Assembly (NCBI GenBank): GCA_016871475.1
Contig: VHDG01000182.1
Location: 1-7,436, forward strand
Direction: 5' to 3'
From: Verrucomicrobiota bacterium
GTDB taxonomy: Bacteria; Verrucomicrobiota; Verrucomicrobiia; Limisphaerales; UBA11320
DNA: 7,436 nt
In this document: piece after piece, positions 5,436-7,436 of the stretch
Position numbering within the stretch: position 1 is the stretch's first letter
Layout: the number at the start of each line of letters is the position of its first letter
Translations under genes and position numbers: made by a program
Notes under the pieces: model-generated
Told to the model about the DNA's origin: nothing
Database searches by the model: none
What the model saw: the letters and a program-made list of their open reading frames with translations, nothing else

Positions 5436-7436
5436 ATGGCAGTGTTGTACAGGCTATTGGACCGGTTTTGGGCCCCCTTATGGGTCGGTGTCCTGGGACT
5501 GACCACTGCATCACCTCTCGCAGCCTCCTCCTCATCGAAGCCTGCCCACCCGCAGCGAATCATCACTTGCATCCAGTCGGGAGTTTCCAGCCCCAAAGCT
5601 CGCAACTTGTCCTTCACAATCGCCCCAGAGCAAAGGATGCGTCTGCTCAGAAGTCACGTTCTCGAGCTTGAATTCATCCAGGTCTGGGAGTTGCCCCCCG
5701 ATGTTTCTCCGGACCACCTAGCCAAGGCCTTGCAGAAGTCAGGCGCATGCGACTGGGCGGAACCAGACCGCTGGATCACACTTCAAGCAACATCAGCCAC
5801 CTTGATCAAGGATCCACAGGTCCAGTCGGGTCAACAGTGGCACCTGAACAATACGGGACAAAACGGAGGGGTTGCCGGAGCCGACATTCGAGCGTTGGAG
5901 GCCTGGGAGACTCGCCGATATGCGTCCAATATGATCGTCGCGGTCATTGATACCGGCGTTCGATACACTCACCAGGACCTCCGAGCGAACATGTGGGTGA
6001 ACCTTGCGGAGATCCCCGGCAACGGGATCGACGATGATCGCAATGGTTATGTGGACGATGTTCACGGCATCAACGCCGCAGAGAATAATGGCAACCCCTG
6101 GGACCTCATCGGCCATGGAACTCAGGTGGCGGGACTCATCGGAGGCAGCGGTGGCAACAGCGTCGGCGGTGCGGGTGTGGCCTGGAGTGTTCAGCTCATG
6201 GTCTTGAGGTTCTTCGACTCCAGCGGTCGTGGTTCCGTTTCCGATGTCATCGAGTGTTTCGACTACGCACGAAAAATGGGGGCGTCCATCATCAACGCAA
6301 GCTTCGGCGATACCAATGATTCCCGCACTCTGCTCGCGGCCCTGCGGGCCTGTCGCAACGCAGGGATCATCGTCTCCACAGGAGCGGGCAACGGTGTGGT
6401 CAACATCGATCTCCAGCCGTTCTATCCTGCAGCCTACGATCTCGACAACCTCATCGTCTCATGCGCATCCACACGACATGACACTCTGGCCAGCCTGTCA
6501 AACTTCGGCAGGAGTCTGGTCGATCTGGCAGCGCCCGGTGATGAAATGGTTACCGTTTCTGCGGCTGCGGACGATGCCTACACTGTAAACCGGGGTACAT
6601 CTTTCAGCACGGCCGTGGTCTCCGGAGCACTTGCGCTGATGAAGGCACACTTCCCTGGGGATTCTTATCGGACAACAATCCAGAAGATCCTCGCTTCCGT
6701 GGATCGTCCTGCTGGTTTGACGAATGCAAGTGTGACCGGTGGCCGGTTGAACCTCGCAACGGCGCTTGGCCCCAGTGTGTCCGCGGAATTTTCCGTCCAA
6801 CCAGGATCCGGCAGCGCACCTCTTTCCGTCACGTTCAACAACACTTCCCTCGGAGAAATCGCATCGTGGCGATGGGACTTCGGTGATGGAACATTCGCCA
6901 CTACTCCCAACCCTTCTCATGCCTTTCTGGCTGCTGATGATTTTTCCGTGGTTCTGGAGGTGGAGTCATTTTTTGGAAGAGTTTCCAGATCGCAGAAGCA
7001 GGTCATGGTGACTCCTTCTGCTGGGAACGTTTTTCTCCTCTCTCCTCAGGGCAAGATCGAAATCCCGGCAGCAGCATCTCAAGGCATGCCTGTCGAATTA
7101 TTGGAACCCACCTGGCAGCTGGCTAACGAGGGCCAGGTGCCGGTAGCGTTTAGCAGTTCCACCACCGTCCCGTGGCTCAGTGTAGTCCCCGACTCAGGGG
7201 TCGTTGGGGGTGGAGGATCTCAAGCACTGTCGTTGCGAATCGATCCGTCGATTCTGGTGGGGCCGCCGGGGATCCATGAAGCACACGTGATCGTGGCGGG
7301 GCATCATCGCAGGGTGTTGCTGCAGCTTGTGAAGGCACCGGAATTTAAGGGGATCGTGGTCGCTGAGAACAAGGACGTGACTCTTCAATGGAGTCTTCAC
7401 CCTGGAGCGAAGGTGGCGGTGGAGTGGAGCGGCGAT
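5436..7436 (+). CDS. Secreted subtilisin-family (S8) serine protease with PKD domain, 3' partial
   Basis: The frame opens after TGA 5391 and runs to the window edge, giving 667 codons without a stop. ATG 5436 gives a good signal peptide (hydrophobic FWAPLWVGVLGLTTA, cleavage near SPLAA); GGGGGAG lies 12 bp upstream. Residues about 68-130 resemble a subtilisin propeptide (FIQVWELPPDVS, then CDWAEPD). The catalytic domain spans about 134-445, with Asp172 in VIDTGV, His227 in GHGTQVAG, oxyanion Asn319 in STGAGN and Ser389 in GTSFSTAVVSG, all in place. Residues 447-527 form a PKD domain (WRWDFGDG at 478-485). About 550-635 is another beta-sandwich, perhaps BACON-like. Known S8 enzymes of this layout are extracellular and digest proteins; the C-terminal sandwiches may bind substrate or cell surface. 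The start is divergent from the hydrolase gene, and the 189 bp between shows no convincing promoter. Residues 35-67 match no pattern I recognise. Confidence 0.9.
   Translation, partial: MAVLYRLLDRFWAPLWVGVLGLTTASPLAASSSSKPAHPQRIITCIQSGVSSPKARNLSFTIAPEQRMRLLRSHVLELEFIQVWELPPDVSPDHLAKALQKSGACDWAEPDRWITLQATSATLIKDPQVQSGQQWHLNNTGQNGGVAGADIRALEAWETRRYASNMIVAVIDTGVRYTHQDLRANMWVNLAEIPGNGIDDDRNGYVDDVHGINAAENNGNPWDLIGHGTQVAGLIGGSGGNSVGGAGVAWSVQLMVLRFFDSSGRGSVSDVIECFDYARKMGASIINASFGDTNDSRTLLAALRACRNAGIIVSTGAGNGVVNIDLQPFYPAAYDLDNLIVSCASTRHDTLASLSNFGRSLVDLAAPGDEMVTVSAAADDAYTVNRGTSFSTAVVSGALALMKAHFPGDSYRTTIQKILASVDRPAGLTNASVTGGRLNLATALGPSVSAEFSVQPGSGSAPLSVTFNNTSLGEIASWRWDFGDGTFATTPNPSHAFLAADDFSVVLEVESFFGRVSRSQKQVMVTPSAGNVFLLSPQGKIEIPAAASQGMPVELLEPTWQLANEGQVPVAFSSSTTVPWLSVVPDSGVVGGGGSQALSLRIDPSILVGPPGIHEAHVIVAGHHRRVLLQLVKAPEFKGIVVAENKDVTLQWSLHPGAKVAVEWSGD

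Noticed and set aside
5315..5617. 100-codon minus-strand frame over the protease start
   Set aside because: It overlaps the protease signal peptide and pro-region in antisense and has no domain or ribosome site. The protease frame is far better supported.
5637..5639. ATG 5637 as the protease start
   Set aside because: It would drop the signal peptide encoded from 5436, and the purine-rich AAAGG directly abuts the ATG with no spacing for a ribosome site.
1..7436. A new defence or multi-gene system
   Set aside because: The genes recognised are single secreted enzymes, a tRNA and an integrase remnant, in mixed orientations without operon structure. Nothing shows nuclease, sensor or toxin-antitoxin pairing.

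Overview
The window most likely comes from a Verrucomicrobiota (or closely related PVC-group) chromosome. The main reason is the first gene, a very large secreted-type protein in which a six-bladed propeller of the Planctomycetes-Verrucomicrobia 'membrane-bound dehydrogenase' family is fused to HEAT-like repeats and a CxxCH cytochrome c domain. That arrangement is characteristic of these phyla. Moderately high GC and mostly weak Shine-Dalgarno signals are compatible with this, but no species can be named.

Layout, left to right. (1) 2-2827, plus: the PVC-type heme protein, cut off at its 5' end, with the tail of an SGNH/GDSL hydrolase domain at its front. (2) 2850-3248, minus: a small secreted Dabb-domain protein, convergent with gene 1 and separated from it by 22 bp that include a hairpin. 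(3) 3249-3554: a 306-bp gene-free stretch with three separate inverted repeats. (4) 3555-3639, plus: an intact tRNA-Leu(CAG) with encoded CCA. (5) 3640-4110: what looks like the scar of an integrated element. It holds a 9-bp direct repeat, three perfect or near-perfect copies of a 10-bp repeat sharing the tRNA 3'-end heptamer GGCACCA, and a 102-codon remnant of a tyrosine recombinase. (6) 4134-5246, minus: a secreted choloylglycine hydrolase / penicillin V acylase family Ntn hydrolase. (7) 5436-7436, plus and open at the right edge: a secreted subtilisin-family protease with a propeptide, a PKD domain and a further beta-sandwich. This gene has no stop in the window, so a search for closed ORFs misses it.

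The genes do not form an obvious pathway or operon. Four of the five protein genes (the exception is the integrase remnant) look exported: a periplasmic or cell-surface heme protein, a secreted Dabb protein, a periplasmic amide hydrolase and an extracellular protease. This fits an organism that degrades polymers outside the cytoplasm, but that is inference. The most informative local structure is the tRNA-Leu / repeat / truncated-integrase segment, which suggests a past site-specific integration followed by deletion. I found no convincing evidence of a wholly new system. The items most worth following are the repeat array beside the tRNA, the apparent loss of the catalytic His in the fused SGNH domain, and the substrate of the Ntn hydrolase.
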